Assembly: GCA_039029195.1 (NCBI GenBank)
Contig: JBCCGR010000006.1
Location: 90,816 to 154,815 of the forward strand
Direction of reading: 5' to 3'
Length of the DNA stretch: 64,000 nt
Source: JBCCGR01 sp039029195
GTDB lineage: Bacteria; Pseudomonadota; Alphaproteobacteria; Rhizobiales; Rhizobiaceae
The notes under the pieces were generated by a model. That model worked only from the letters and a program-made list of their open reading frames with translations, had not been told where the DNA came from and did not search any database. Each line of letters opens with the position of its first letter. Within the stretch, counting starts at the first letter, position 1. Made by a program: the position numbers and the translations under genes. Of the stretch, positions 52,566 through 60,056 are shown piece after piece.

Positions 52566-52982
52566 ATGATCGTTGATACGAGCTATGAATTTGAAGATCT
52601 GAATTTCGATGTGATTGTTCCGGAAACTCAAAGCAGCTACTGGGCACGCGGGCGAAGCCGGGACGGAATTATCCGATCATTCAAAAACTCGTTCACAGTC
52701 AGCCTTCGTCTTCGAAGTGGCGAACAGGTTGGCTGGGCTCGCATTGTCTCCGACGAACACTACCACGCCTATGTTGGTGATGTGCAAATCCTACCCCAAT
52801 ACAGAGGCCAGGGATTTGGCAAACGACTGGTTCAGGACGTTCTGGATCACCCAGAATTGGGTAACGTCTCAAGCTGGTTGCTCGCCACGCGCGATCAACA
52901 TGAACTCTATCGGAAATTTGGTTTCGAAGACGCCGTACCCGGCAAATTCATGACGATGTTGAAAACGGATGCGCCGGATTAA
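52566..52982 (+). CDS. GNAT-family N-acetyltransferase
   Basis: A 138-residue acetyltransferase with VGWARIVSDEHYHAYVGDVQILPQYRGQGFGKRLVQDVL, whose QYRGQGFGKR is the acetyl-CoA pyrophosphate loop, and HELYRKFGFE. Substrate unknown. The ATG at 52566 has GGAG 8 bases upstream; an in-frame TTG at 52548 is less likely. Confidence 0.9.
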   Translation: MIVDTSYEFEDLNFDVIVPETQSSYWARGRSRDGIIRSFKNSFTVSLRLRSGEQVGWARIVSDEHYHAYVGDVQILPQYRGQGFGKRLVQDVLDHPELGNVSSWLLATRDQHELYRKFGFEDAVPGKFMTMLKTDAPD

Positions 52983-53152
52983 TCGAAGCTCGGCCGACGG
53001 GAGATTTTCTCCTTAGTTTCACAATGCTGCTTGCGAATTTTCTCGGCTGCGATTTTTGATGCACGCTGACTTCGCAGGCAATATGCTCTCTGGCTCAAAC
53101 ACGGCGAGCATATATCTTTAGCACGCAGCCATATACGCACGGTGAAACTTCG

Positions 53153-54322
53153 ATGGCCACGAACCACACTCCAAACCGCACGAGCCTCGAAACGCTGTTC
53201 GCGCGAGCCAATGAAGCGTTGGACGAGGCGACCGGTGGCGTGGTTCCGCCGTTTCAGCCAGCGACCACATTTGCCAGACGGTCGGACTACTCGCTTGTTA
53301 GCAATAGGCACCTCTATGCCCGCGACGACAATGACGTGGTGCGGCTGGCCGAAGAAACGCTGACAATCGCCGAAAATGGGGAGGCCGGTCTCCTGTTTCC
53401 TTCTGGCATGGCGGCGATTGCTGCTGTGATGCGGACCATCCCCAATGGTGGCCGTCTGATCATGCAATCGCAGATTTACTGGGGCACCATGAAATGGGTG
53501 CGGGAGTTCTGCGCCCGTCGTGAGATCGAACTTGTTGAGGTCGCAGCACACCAACCAGCTGAACTGGTGCAAACCACTGAAACCGTTCGTCCCGACATTG
53601 TTTTTGTGGAAACCCCGTCCAATCCTTGGCTGCGCACGGTCGACCTACGTGCCGCATCGCAGACTTGCAAGGCTGTCGGTGCGCGTCTGGTTGTTGATTC
53701 AACGGCGGCAACACCAGTGCTCTCCCAGCCGCTTGGATTTGGTGCCGACATTGTCATGCATTCTGCAACCAAGGCGGTCAACGGACACTCTGATGTGGTC
53801 GCCGGCTTTTTGTGCACCGGTGACGCTTCTAGTGATTTCTGGACGGCGATCCGGACTGACCGGCACGATGCTGGCGCGATACTCGGTTCGTTCGAAGCCT
53901 GGTTGTTGCTGCGCGGTATGCGAACACTTCCATTGCGGGTTGAGCGAATGAGCGCGAACGCCGCCGCAATTGCCGAATTTCTGACCTCCCACAACAACGT
54001 GTTGGAGGTGCTTTATCCGGGCCTTTCAACCCATCTGGGGCACGAGCTGGCTCAGGTGCAAATGTCCGGTGGCTTTGGCAGTCTGCTCTCTTTCCGCGTA
54101 AAAGGTTCCGGCAAGGAAGCACTTAATGTCTGTGGCCGCTTGAACCTTTTTCATCGTGCAACCTCCCTTGGTGGCGTTGAGAGCCTTGTTGAACACCGGC
54201 ACACGATTGAAGGCGATGTGACCGGGGTTCCGGACGATCTCATTCGCGTTTCTGTTGGCATCGAGCATGTGGACGAGTTGATTGCCGATCTCGATCAGGC
54301 GCTGAGCGGCGCAATTCGATAA
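53153..54322 (+). CDS. Cys/Met metabolism PLP enzyme (cystathionine gamma-synthase-like)
   Basis: A 389-residue fold-type I PLP enzyme: LFPSGMAAIAAVMRTIPNGGRLIMQSQIYWGT, FVETPSNPWLRTVDL, LVVDSTAATPVLSQPLGFGADIVMHSATKAVNGHSDVVAGF with the Schiff-base lysine in SATKAVNGHSD, and FHRATSLGGVESLVEHR. It is a trans-sulfuration-family member, but lacks context to decide between gamma-synthase, gamma-lyase or sulfhydrylase. Ribosome-site-like GGTGAA precedes the ATG. A terminator follows. Confidence 0.87.
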   Translation: MATNHTPNRTSLETLFARANEALDEATGGVVPPFQPATTFARRSDYSLVSNRHLYARDDNDVVRLAEETLTIAENGEAGLLFPSGMAAIAAVMRTIPNGGRLIMQSQIYWGTMKWVREFCARREIELVEVAAHQPAELVQTTETVRPDIVFVETPSNPWLRTVDLRAASQTCKAVGARLVVDSTAATPVLSQPLGFGADIVMHSATKAVNGHSDVVAGFLCTGDASSDFWTAIRTDRHDAGAILGSFEAWLLLRGMRTLPLRVERMSANAAAIAEFLTSHNNVLEVLYPGLSTHLGHELAQVQMSGGFGSLLSFRVKGSGKEALNVCGRLNLFHRATSLGGVESLVEHRHTIEGDVTGVPDDLIRVSVGIEHVDELIADLDQALSGAIR

Positions 54323-54355
54323 TTTCAGCGTTGTTCATATTGCCATTGAAACCAT

Positions 54356-54381
54356 CGCCCGCTAAACCCGGGCGGATTTTT
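54356..54381 (+). terminator. Rho-independent terminator before ilvC
   Basis: CGCCCG (54356-54361) and CGGGCG (54369-54374) form a GC-rich stem followed by GATTTTT. It separates the PLP enzyme from ilvC. Confidence 0.65.
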
Positions 54382-54463
54382 CAACGCACTCTCGGGTTTT
54401 TCCGGCCTCGCCGCTGAGTTTACAGGCAAGCGCCCGCCCGTTCTCACAACAAGGGACAGTTCA

Positions 54464-55483
54464 ATGCGTGTATTCTATGATCGCGATGCCGATCTCAATC
54501 TGATCAAGGGCAAGAAGGTTGTTGTTGTCGGCTACGGAAGCCAGGGGCGCGCCCATGCGCTGAACCTGCGCGATTCCGGTGCTGAGCACATCACCATCGC
54601 CCTGCGCGAAGGTTCAGCCACGGTCAAAAAAGCTGAAGCCGACGGTTTCAATGTGATGAGCGTGGCCGATGCGTCTGCTTGGGCAGACCTGATCATGATG
54701 GCTGCTCCTGATGAACTGCAGGCCGGAATTTGGGAAGCTTCCATTCGCGACAATATTCGCGATGGCGCAGCGATTGCTTTCGCGCATGGTCTCAATGTCC
54801 ACTTCAACCTGATTGAACCCAAATCATCAATCGACGTTGTCATGATCGCGCCAAAGGGCCCTGGTCATACCGTTCGCGGCGAATATGAAAAGGGCGGCGG
54901 TGTTCCCTGCCTGATCGCCATCGATCAGGACGCATCGGGCAATGCTCATGACCTTGCTCTGTCTTATGCCTGTGGCGTTGGCGGCGGTCGGTCCGGCGTT
55001 ATCGAAACCACTTTCCAGGAAGAATGTGAAACCGACCTCTTCGGCGAACAGGTCGTGCTTTGCGGTGGCCTCGTCGAGCTCATCCGCGCCGGTTTTGAAA
55101 CCCTAGTTGAGGCCGGATACGCACCGGAGATGGCCTACTTTGAATGCCTGCACGAAGTGAAGCTGATTGTTGATCTGATCTACGAAGGCGGCATCGCGAA
55201 TATGAACTACTCCATCTCCAACACGGCGGAATGGGGCGAGTATGTTTCTGGTCCACGCATCATCACGGATGAGACCAAGGCAGAAATGAAGCGGGTTCTG
55301 AAGGACATTCAGACCGGCCGCTTCACTTCAGAATGGATGCAGGAATGGCATTCCGGTGCAGCGCGCTTCAAGGCGACCCGTCGCATGCATGACCGTCATG
55401 AGATCGAAGAGGTTGGCGAGCGCCTGCGCGGCATGATGCCGTGGATCAAAGGCAACGCCCTCGTGGACAAAGATCGCAACTGA
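54464..55483 (+). CDS. ilvC: Ketol-acid reductoisomerase IlvC
   Basis: A 339-residue class I enzyme: VVVVGYGSQGRAHALNLRDSG (NADPH site), MIAPKGPGHTVRGEYEKGGGVPCLIAIDQDASG, ETTFQEECETDLFGEQVVLCGG (Mg2+ ligands), YSISNTAEWGEYVSGPRII. It converts acetolactate and acetohydroxybutyrate to dihydroxy acids of valine, leucine and isoleucine synthesis. AAGGGA precedes the ATG. The last 12 codons (IKGNALVDKDRN) are repeated four times downstream as part of a 92-bp tandem repeat. Confidence 0.97.
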   Translation: MRVFYDRDADLNLIKGKKVVVVGYGSQGRAHALNLRDSGAEHITIALREGSATVKKAEADGFNVMSVADASAWADLIMMAAPDELQAGIWEASIRDNIRDGAAIAFAHGLNVHFNLIEPKSSIDVVMIAPKGPGHTVRGEYEKGGGVPCLIAIDQDASGNAHDLALSYACGVGGGRSGVIETTFQEECETDLFGEQVVLCGGLVELIRAGFETLVEAGYAPEMAYFECLHEVKLIVDLIYEGGIANMNYSISNTAEWGEYVSGPRIITDETKAEMKRVLKDIQTGRFTSEWMQEWHSGAARFKATRRMHDRHEIEEVGERLRGMMPWIKGNALVDKDRN

Positions 55484-55819
55484 TCTACGCCATCTTTTCT
55501 CTTGTGCTTCCTCGCTTCGCTGCGGGCGCACGGGGGATCAAAGGCAACGCTCTCGTGGACAAGGATCGCAACTGATCCACGCCATCATTTCCTTTGTGCG
55601 TCCTTGCTTTGCTGCGGGCGCACGGGGAATCAAAGGCAATGCCCTCGTGGACAAAGATCGCAACTGATCTACGTCATCTTTTCCTTTGTGCGTCCTCGCT
55701 TCGCTGCGGGCGCACGGGGGATCAAAGGCAACGCTCTCGTGGACAAGGATCGCAACTGATCCACGCCATCATTTCCTTTGTGCGTCCTCGCTTCATTGCG
55801 GGCGCACGGCGGATCAAGG
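55443..55819 (+). repeat. 92-bp tandem repeat derived from the ilvC 3' end
   Basis: Units start at 55443, 55535, 55627 and 55719, each exactly 92 bases apart, with a partial fifth at 55811. Each unit carries the last 12 ilvC codons, the TGA stop and about 50 bases with a GTGCGTCC / GGGCGCAC hairpin. Units 1 and 3 share AAAGATCGCAACTGATCTACG, units 2 and 4 share AAGGATCGCAACTGATCCACG, implying a dimer duplicated once. Unit length is not a multiple of three. Confidence 0.93.
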
Positions 55820-55850
55820 GACATTATTTTCGAGTTCGGTGCTCACAACA

Positions 55851-55884
55851 AAAGGTCCGGCAAAGCCGGACCTTTCTCGTTTTG
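55851..55884 (+). terminator. Strong terminator after the ilvC repeat array
   Basis: AAAGGTCCGGC (55851-55861) and GCCGGACCTTT (55865-55875) form a perfect 11-bp stem with an AAA loop, followed by CTCGTTTT. It is the probable transcription end of ilvC and its repeats. Confidence 0.85.
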
Positions 55885-55920
55885 ATTGGAGACTGCTCTG
55901 ACGATCAGAGCAGCATCATA

Positions 55921-56328
55921 TCAATAGTATGGTGAGATGCACCGACGACGGCCGCCACGATAAGGCTGGTAGGTGTTGTCGTAGGCACGGTAGGAACGGT
56001 AGCGTGAGTAGCACCAGTTCTCATGAGCCGAACCACCACGGCGAACGCGACGGCGAACCGGGCGTGAGCGCTGATGATAGTGACCTCTCACATAGTTATG
56101 ACGGTGGCAGTAACCGCGATGACAATGGCGACGGTTTGCGCCGGCAATGGCCGCTCCGACCGCAACACCACCAAGGAAGCCAAGTGCAGCACCGGCAGCA
56201 GCTACACCACCACCACCACGGTGATTGTGTGGCAGTCCGTTAAAATGCGCAAAAGCACCGTTTGGTGTGACGAGTGTCATGGTGATTCCCATAATCCCCG
56301 CCAGAACGAATACGATTGTTTTTCTCAT
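55921..56328 (-). CDS. BA14K-family secreted protein
   Basis: A 135-residue protein with signal peptide (MRKTIVFVLAGIMGITMTLVTPNGAFA), a glycine/alanine-rich segment (GGGGVAAAGAALGFLGGVAVGAAIAG), a His/Arg-rich stretch (HCHRGYCHRHNY) and the terminal BA14K signature WCYSRYRSYRAYDNTYQPYRGGRRRC. BA14K proteins are known only from Rhizobiales, where the Brucella member is immunogenic and lectin-like. The start at 56328 has AGGAGAAC upstream. The cysteine pair probably forms a disulfide in the periplasm or outside. Confidence 0.88.
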   Translation of the reverse strand: MRKTIVFVLAGIMGITMTLVTPNGAFAHFNGLPHNHRGGGGVAAAGAALGFLGGVAVGAAIAGANRRHCHRGYCHRHNYVRGHYHQRSRPVRRRVRRGGSAHENWCYSRYRSYRAYDNTYQPYRGGRRRCISPYY

Positions 56329-56749
56329 ACGAAGTTCTCCTGTTAACTCGCTGACAAATGAAAGGGGCCAGTACTTGTCAGGCAATTTACTCTTCGTTTG
56401 CACCAACTTGCGCAAACGCCCATCCGCATGGAGCGAAGCCTAGAGAAGGTTTCCGGCAGAATAAAGTGCAATCCGACACATTGGGTGTATTTGCGACCTA
56501 TAATTGTCGGTTTTGCTTAATTCTGCCCGATTTCTCTTATAGGTCGAAACCATTGCCACCTCCAACCTTCGCCCAGTAAGCGACGGAATTCATTGATTGA
56601 AAGCGGCCCGACTATAATCGGGTATGCGCGAGAAGATTGGCGCGACGCGTCGTACATCCTTCTCGCCGGTTGATCTCAGCCTGATTTGGTTTCATCACGA
56701 AGGTCGGTTGTGACAAATCACCAACCGATCACTCCGATAATGAGATGCC
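56329..56749. other. 421-base gap with several hairpins upstream of the Na+/H+ antiporter
   Basis: No credible gene. It holds CCCGA/TCGGG (56607-56622), GCGAGAAG/CTTCTCGC (56628-56666) with an inner CGACGCGTCG palindrome, and TCGGTTG/CAACCGA (56704-56728) ending 21 bases before the antiporter start. Possible structured leader. Confidence 0.5.
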
Positions 56750-58009
56750 ATGTTAAGCCTGTTTGAAACCCTCGCTCTTTTGTTGTTCCTGTCGGCCTTC
56801 TTCGGATGGCTCAATCATTTTCTGATCAAGCTTCCCCACACAATTGGCCTCCTGGTCATGGCGCTGGTCACATCGCTGACCTTGCTTGCTGCTGAGCAGA
56901 TATTCCCGTCAATTCAGATCACTGATCCACTTCAGAAGGCCATCTCTCAGATCGATTTTTACGCGACGGTGATGGAAGGCATGCTGGCCTTTCTCCTGTT
57001 CGCCGGTGCGCTGCATGTGGATTTCAGTTTCTTGCGAAACCAGCGTTGGGCCATTGGTTTGATGGCAACGGTTGGCGTGACAATTTCCACCCTGATCGTG
57101 GGTGGGGGCATGTGGTTTGTGAGTGCGGCCCTGGGCTATCCAATGCCTGTGATCTGGTGCCTGATCTTCGGTGCATTGATATCGCCGACCGACCCTGTCG
57201 CCGTGCTCAGTCTTCTGAAATCGATCTACGTGCCGGAAGAGCTTGAAGCAAAGATCGCGGGCGAATCGCTTTTCAATGATGGCGTTGGCGTAGTCGTTTT
57301 CTCCATCCTGCTAGCCATTGCCGTTGGCTCCCAGCATGGGGAGGTCACGGCGATGACAGTCGCGGAACTGTTTATGCTGGAGGCCGTTGGTGGCATTGTC
57401 TTGGGCGGGATCGCCGGTTGGATCGCCTATCGGGCCATGGCAACAATCAACGAATATTCGATCGAAGTGCTCATCACACTTGGCATTGTCGCTGCCACTT
57501 ACGCAGTGGCACTGCGCCTGCATGTTTCTGGCCCGATTGCGGTGGTTGTTGTCGGCTTGCTGGTTGGCAATCGCGGTGCCCGCATTGGCATGACCAAAGA
57601 GACCCGTGCCAACCTCTTCGGGTTTTGGGAGATGATTGATGAGGTTTTGAACTCAATTCTCTTCCTGCTCATTGGGCTTGAAGTGTTGGTTCTGACCATC
57701 GAACCCAAGTTCGCCTGGATCGCCGTAGCAGCCATCCCACTGGTGCTTGTTGCGCGTTTGATAGCCGTGTCCATTCCCATCTGGATGTTGTCCTTCAAGC
57801 AGACATTTACAGCAGGCGCGATCCCGACGCTGACTTGGGGCGGATTGCGGGGCGGTATATCCGTGGCATTGGCGCTTTCGCTGCCAAATGTTCCCGAAAA
57901 GCCGCTGATTCTGACCGCGACCTATGTGGTCGTCCTGTTCTCGATCATTGTTCAGGGGCTGACGGTCAAATGGGTCGTGCAGGAAACGGTTGATCCCACG
58001 CTGCTCTAA
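56750..58009 (+). CDS. CPA1-family Na+/H+ antiporter
   Basis: A 419-residue membrane protein with about twelve helices; LIFGALISPTDPVAVLSLLKSI and GESLFNDGVGVVVFSILLAIAVG contain the unwound-helix ND motif and acidic residues of CPA1 antiporters, and RGGISVALALSLP is also conserved. It exchanges cytoplasmic Na+ or K+ for H+ in pH and salt homeostasis. The start has a weak ribosome site and a structured upstream region. phzF follows after 36 bases. Confidence 0.93.
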   Translation: MLSLFETLALLLFLSAFFGWLNHFLIKLPHTIGLLVMALVTSLTLLAAEQIFPSIQITDPLQKAISQIDFYATVMEGMLAFLLFAGALHVDFSFLRNQRWAIGLMATVGVTISTLIVGGGMWFVSAALGYPMPVIWCLIFGALISPTDPVAVLSLLKSIYVPEELEAKIAGESLFNDGVGVVVFSILLAIAVGSQHGEVTAMTVAELFMLEAVGGIVLGGIAGWIAYRAMATINEYSIEVLITLGIVAATYAVALRLHVSGPIAVVVVGLLVGNRGARIGMTKETRANLFGFWEMIDEVLNSILFLLIGLEVLVLTIEPKFAWIAVAAIPLVLVARLIAVSIPIWMLSFKQTFTAGAIPTLTWGGLRGGISVALALSLPNVPEKPLILTATYVVVLFSIIVQGLTVKWVVQETVDPTLL

Positions 58010-58045
58010 AGGCATCGTCCCATCTCCAACTTTTGGGGGAATGAC

Positions 58046-58951
58046 ATGAAACGCGCTTATGCTGTGCTGGACGTTTTTACCGACAAGGCTTTGACCGGCA
58101 ATCCGCTCGCGATTGTATTCGACGGAGAAGGCTTGGAAACGAATGAGATGCAGGCGATTGCGGGCGAGTTCAACCTGTCCGAAACCGTTTTCGTGCAGCC
58201 TGCAGCTCAACCACATCACAGTGCCGCGGTACGGATCTTTACCCCCGGTGTGGAGCTGCCATTTGCCGGGCATCCAACGGTTGGCGCGGCGATTGCGCTC
58301 GCAAAACGTCAGCTGGGTGAGGGGGGCACAGGTGACGTTATCATCGTGCTCGAGGAGAAGATCGGCATCGTACGGTGTGGGGTAAAGGTGTCTGAAGGTG
58401 GTGCCTTTGCCGAATTTGATCTTCCGCAACTTCCCTCAGCCATTGAGGCTCCCCCGGAAAGCGCGGCAATTGCCGCTGCCCTATCGCTTTCTCCGAAAGA
58501 CATCGGCTTTGAAAATCATGTCCCCACCGCATGGAGCGCGGGGGTGCCTTTCATCATGGTTCCCGTACACGATCTCAATGCGGCAGGTCGGGCGCAAGTC
58601 AACTCCGCAGAATGGTCGAATGTCTTTGCCGATCATCCGGCAAGTGGCGTTTTCGTTTATTGCCGGGAATGCGTTCGCCATGAAGCGCAGTTTCATGCGC
58701 GCATGTTTGCTCCGGAAAAGGGCATCATCGAAGACCCAGCAACCGGATCAGCGATTGCAGCTTTTTCGGGCGCGGTGGTCGATTTCGACGAACCCCTTGA
58801 CGGATTACACACCATATTGGTGGAGCAGGGCGTGGAGATGGGCCGCCCATCACTTGTGACCCTGGAAGTGGAACTTTCAGGCCAGGAACTGATCCGCGCG
58901 CGCATTGGTGGCAACGCGGTCGAGCTCATGCGTGGCGAGCTCGATATCTAA
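58046..58951 (+). CDS. PhzF-family isomerase-like protein
   Basis: A 301-residue PhzF fold: AVLDVFTDKALTGNPLAIVFDGEGL, FNLSETVFV with the catalytic Glu, RIFTPGVELPFAGHPTVGAAI and EDPATGSAIAAFSGAV. Most PhzF homologues are of unknown function; true phenazine synthesis is unlikely without other phz genes. GGGGGA precedes the ATG. A GC-rich hairpin follows the stop. Confidence 0.88.
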   Translation: MKRAYAVLDVFTDKALTGNPLAIVFDGEGLETNEMQAIAGEFNLSETVFVQPAAQPHHSAAVRIFTPGVELPFAGHPTVGAAIALAKRQLGEGGTGDVIIVLEEKIGIVRCGVKVSEGGAFAEFDLPQLPSAIEAPPESAAIAAALSLSPKDIGFENHVPTAWSAGVPFIMVPVHDLNAAGRAQVNSAEWSNVFADHPASGVFVYCRECVRHEAQFHARMFAPEKGIIEDPATGSAIAAFSGAVVDFDEPLDGLHTILVEQGVEMGRPSLVTLEVELSGQELIRARIGGNAVELMRGELDI

Positions 58952-58963
58952 AGGGGTACTAAG

Positions 58964-58987
58964 AGCGGGGCGCCAACGCGCCCCGCT
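58964..58987. terminator. GC-rich hairpin between convergent genes
   Basis: AGCGGGGCGC and GCGCCCCGCT form a perfect 10-bp stem with a CAAC loop, without a T-tract. It may end transcription from both sides. Confidence 0.6.
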
Positions 58988-59012
58988 ACTCGTCTCAACT
59001 CGAATGGTAACG

Positions 59013-59264
59013 TCAGTTGATCTGAAGCATCGCCTTTGCCGGCGCCAGATCGGCGACACAGCCTTCCTCATCGCCCGCACTTTGTTTCTCAATGGCCGAT
59101 GTCTTTGCAGCCTCAACGGCGGCAGCATCGGCCTCGCTCAAAGCGACACTTTGCCGCGCATCCGCAACGGCCTGGAGATCGGTGGCACAGTCCGCAAATG
59201 CTGGCGAGGCAAATCCGCCGATGGTGAGTAGGGCGATGAGGGAAGTTGTTTTCAGATTCAGCAT
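59013..59264 (-). CDS. Small secreted protein (83 aa)
   Basis: Signal peptide (MLNLKTTSLIALLTIGGFASPAFA) followed by a mature domain with two cysteines (DCATDLQAVADAR...GDEEGCVADLAPAKAMLQIN), predicted mostly helical. The cysteines probably form a disulfide in the periplasm. AAAGGA precedes the start. Similar small proteins occur in rhizobia; no function known. Confidence 0.75.
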   Translation of the reverse strand: MLNLKTTSLIALLTIGGFASPAFADCATDLQAVADARQSVALSEADAAAVEAAKTSAIEKQSAGDEEGCVADLAPAKAMLQIN

Positions 59265-59501
59265 GGGTCATGTCCTTTAAATCTCGGGTTTGTTCTTAAG
59301 TCCGGCACTGAATGGGTGTTGGATTGGCCGGAACACGAAAGATCAAAAGGGAGAAGCGGGGCAAAATGCTGAAGGCAATGTGACCGAATGCGGCGATTTC
59401 AAATTGACAATTTGATTGCTAGCACACTCATATTAAATGGTTGAAAACAAACATTGTTTCTTCACAAAATATAAACGTCTGATATCCGGAAATGCAGGCC
59501 A

Positions 59502-59517
59502 CGTAACATTTGTTACG
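59502..59517. promoter_or_regulatory. 7-2-7 palindrome CGTAACA-TT-TGTTACG
   Basis: Perfect inverted repeat 61 bases before the 117-residue gene's start; typical of a dimeric regulator's binding site. Confidence 0.5.
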
Positions 59518-59548
59518 GGTAAAAATCACACGGGTTCTCCAGTTCAGG

Positions 59549-59564
59549 TGTGTCAAATGACACA
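59549..59564. promoter_or_regulatory. 7-2-7 palindrome TGTGTCA-AA-TGACACA
   Basis: Perfect inverted repeat ending 14 bases before the start of the 117-residue gene, next to its AAGGAG ribosome site; either operator or translation-affecting hairpin. Confidence 0.5.
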
Positions 59565-59578
59565 TGAAGGAGAGAACT

Positions 59579-59932
59579 ATGAAAACGATCAAGAAAATAG
59601 GTGCGATTATGCTGGCTATCGGCATTGTGGCTCCAACAATCCAGGCAGCTCAGGCATCGGAAGTTGCTCTAACCCGCCCGGTGTTGAAGACCAAAATCTG
59701 CAAGCCGTTTGTCAGTGATACCGGCTTTTCCCGGTATCGGAACGTCGCCCGTCAGAAAGCACAGCGCAATTGGCGTGTGAAGGTTTCCGGCCGTTACGGA
59801 AATGCCTATGCAAGCTGGGGACGCGGTGTCGCCAAGCGGGTTTCTTGCAGAAAAGACAATATCGAAAACGGCTACCTTTGCCGGGCACGTGCAAAGCCAT
59901 GTTTCCCGAACGGACAGATTGTCGGTTCGTGA
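59579..59932 (+). CDS. Small secreted cysteine-containing protein (117 aa)
   Basis: A signal peptide (MKTIKKIGAIMLAIGIVAPTIQAAQA) precedes a basic mature part with four cysteines (KICKPF, VSCRKD, YLCRAR, PCFPNG), aromatic/basic RYRNVARQKAQRNWRVKVSGRYGNAYASW and Arg/Lys richness. Related sequences occur in alphaproteobacteria as small uncharacterised secreted proteins. AAGGAG stands 8 bases before the ATG at 59579. Four Cys suggest two disulfides. Confidence 0.8.
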   Translation: MKTIKKIGAIMLAIGIVAPTIQAAQASEVALTRPVLKTKICKPFVSDTGFSRYRNVARQKAQRNWRVKVSGRYGNAYASWGRGVAKRVSCRKDNIENGYLCRARAKPCFPNGQIVGS

Positions 59933-60006
59933 TGCCGCAGAGGCGTTTTTGGTTGCGCGTGTCATTGTCCGTAAACCGGGTCCCACTTTTCGGTGACACG
60001 CGCCAA

Positions 60007-60036
60007 TCACCGGGAAATCGCAAGGTTTCCCGGTGA
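60007..60036. terminator. 11-bp hairpin between convergent genes
   Basis: TCACCGGGAAA and TTTCCCGGTGA form a perfect 11-bp stem with an 8-base loop, between the 117-residue gene and the ABC permease gene. No T-tract. Confidence 0.55.
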
Positions 60037-60056
60037 ATACTCTATGAGTGAGGCTT

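Larger units (their letters stand above)
59265..59578. other. 314-base gap with two palindromes upstream of a small secreted protein
   Basis: The AT-rich divergent region of two small secreted-protein genes. Two perfect 7-2-7 inverted repeats occur at 59502-59517 and 59549-59564. No gene is seen. Confidence 0.6.

Noticed and set aside
53000..53152. SAM riboswitch before the Cys/Met PLP enzyme
   Set aside because: No SAM-II-like pseudoknot pattern could be recognised in the short leader.
55484..55920. Repeat array as a CRISPR
   Set aside because: Units abut directly with no unique spacers, each contains a coding remnant and no cas genes are present.
55502..55935. Overlapping short open frames (71-113 codons) in the ilvC repeats
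   Set aside because: They arise because the 92-base unit shifts frame at each copy; they are by-products of the repeats.
57653..58429. 258-codon minus-strand frame opposite the antiporter and phzF
   Set aside because: Antisense shadow without motifs.
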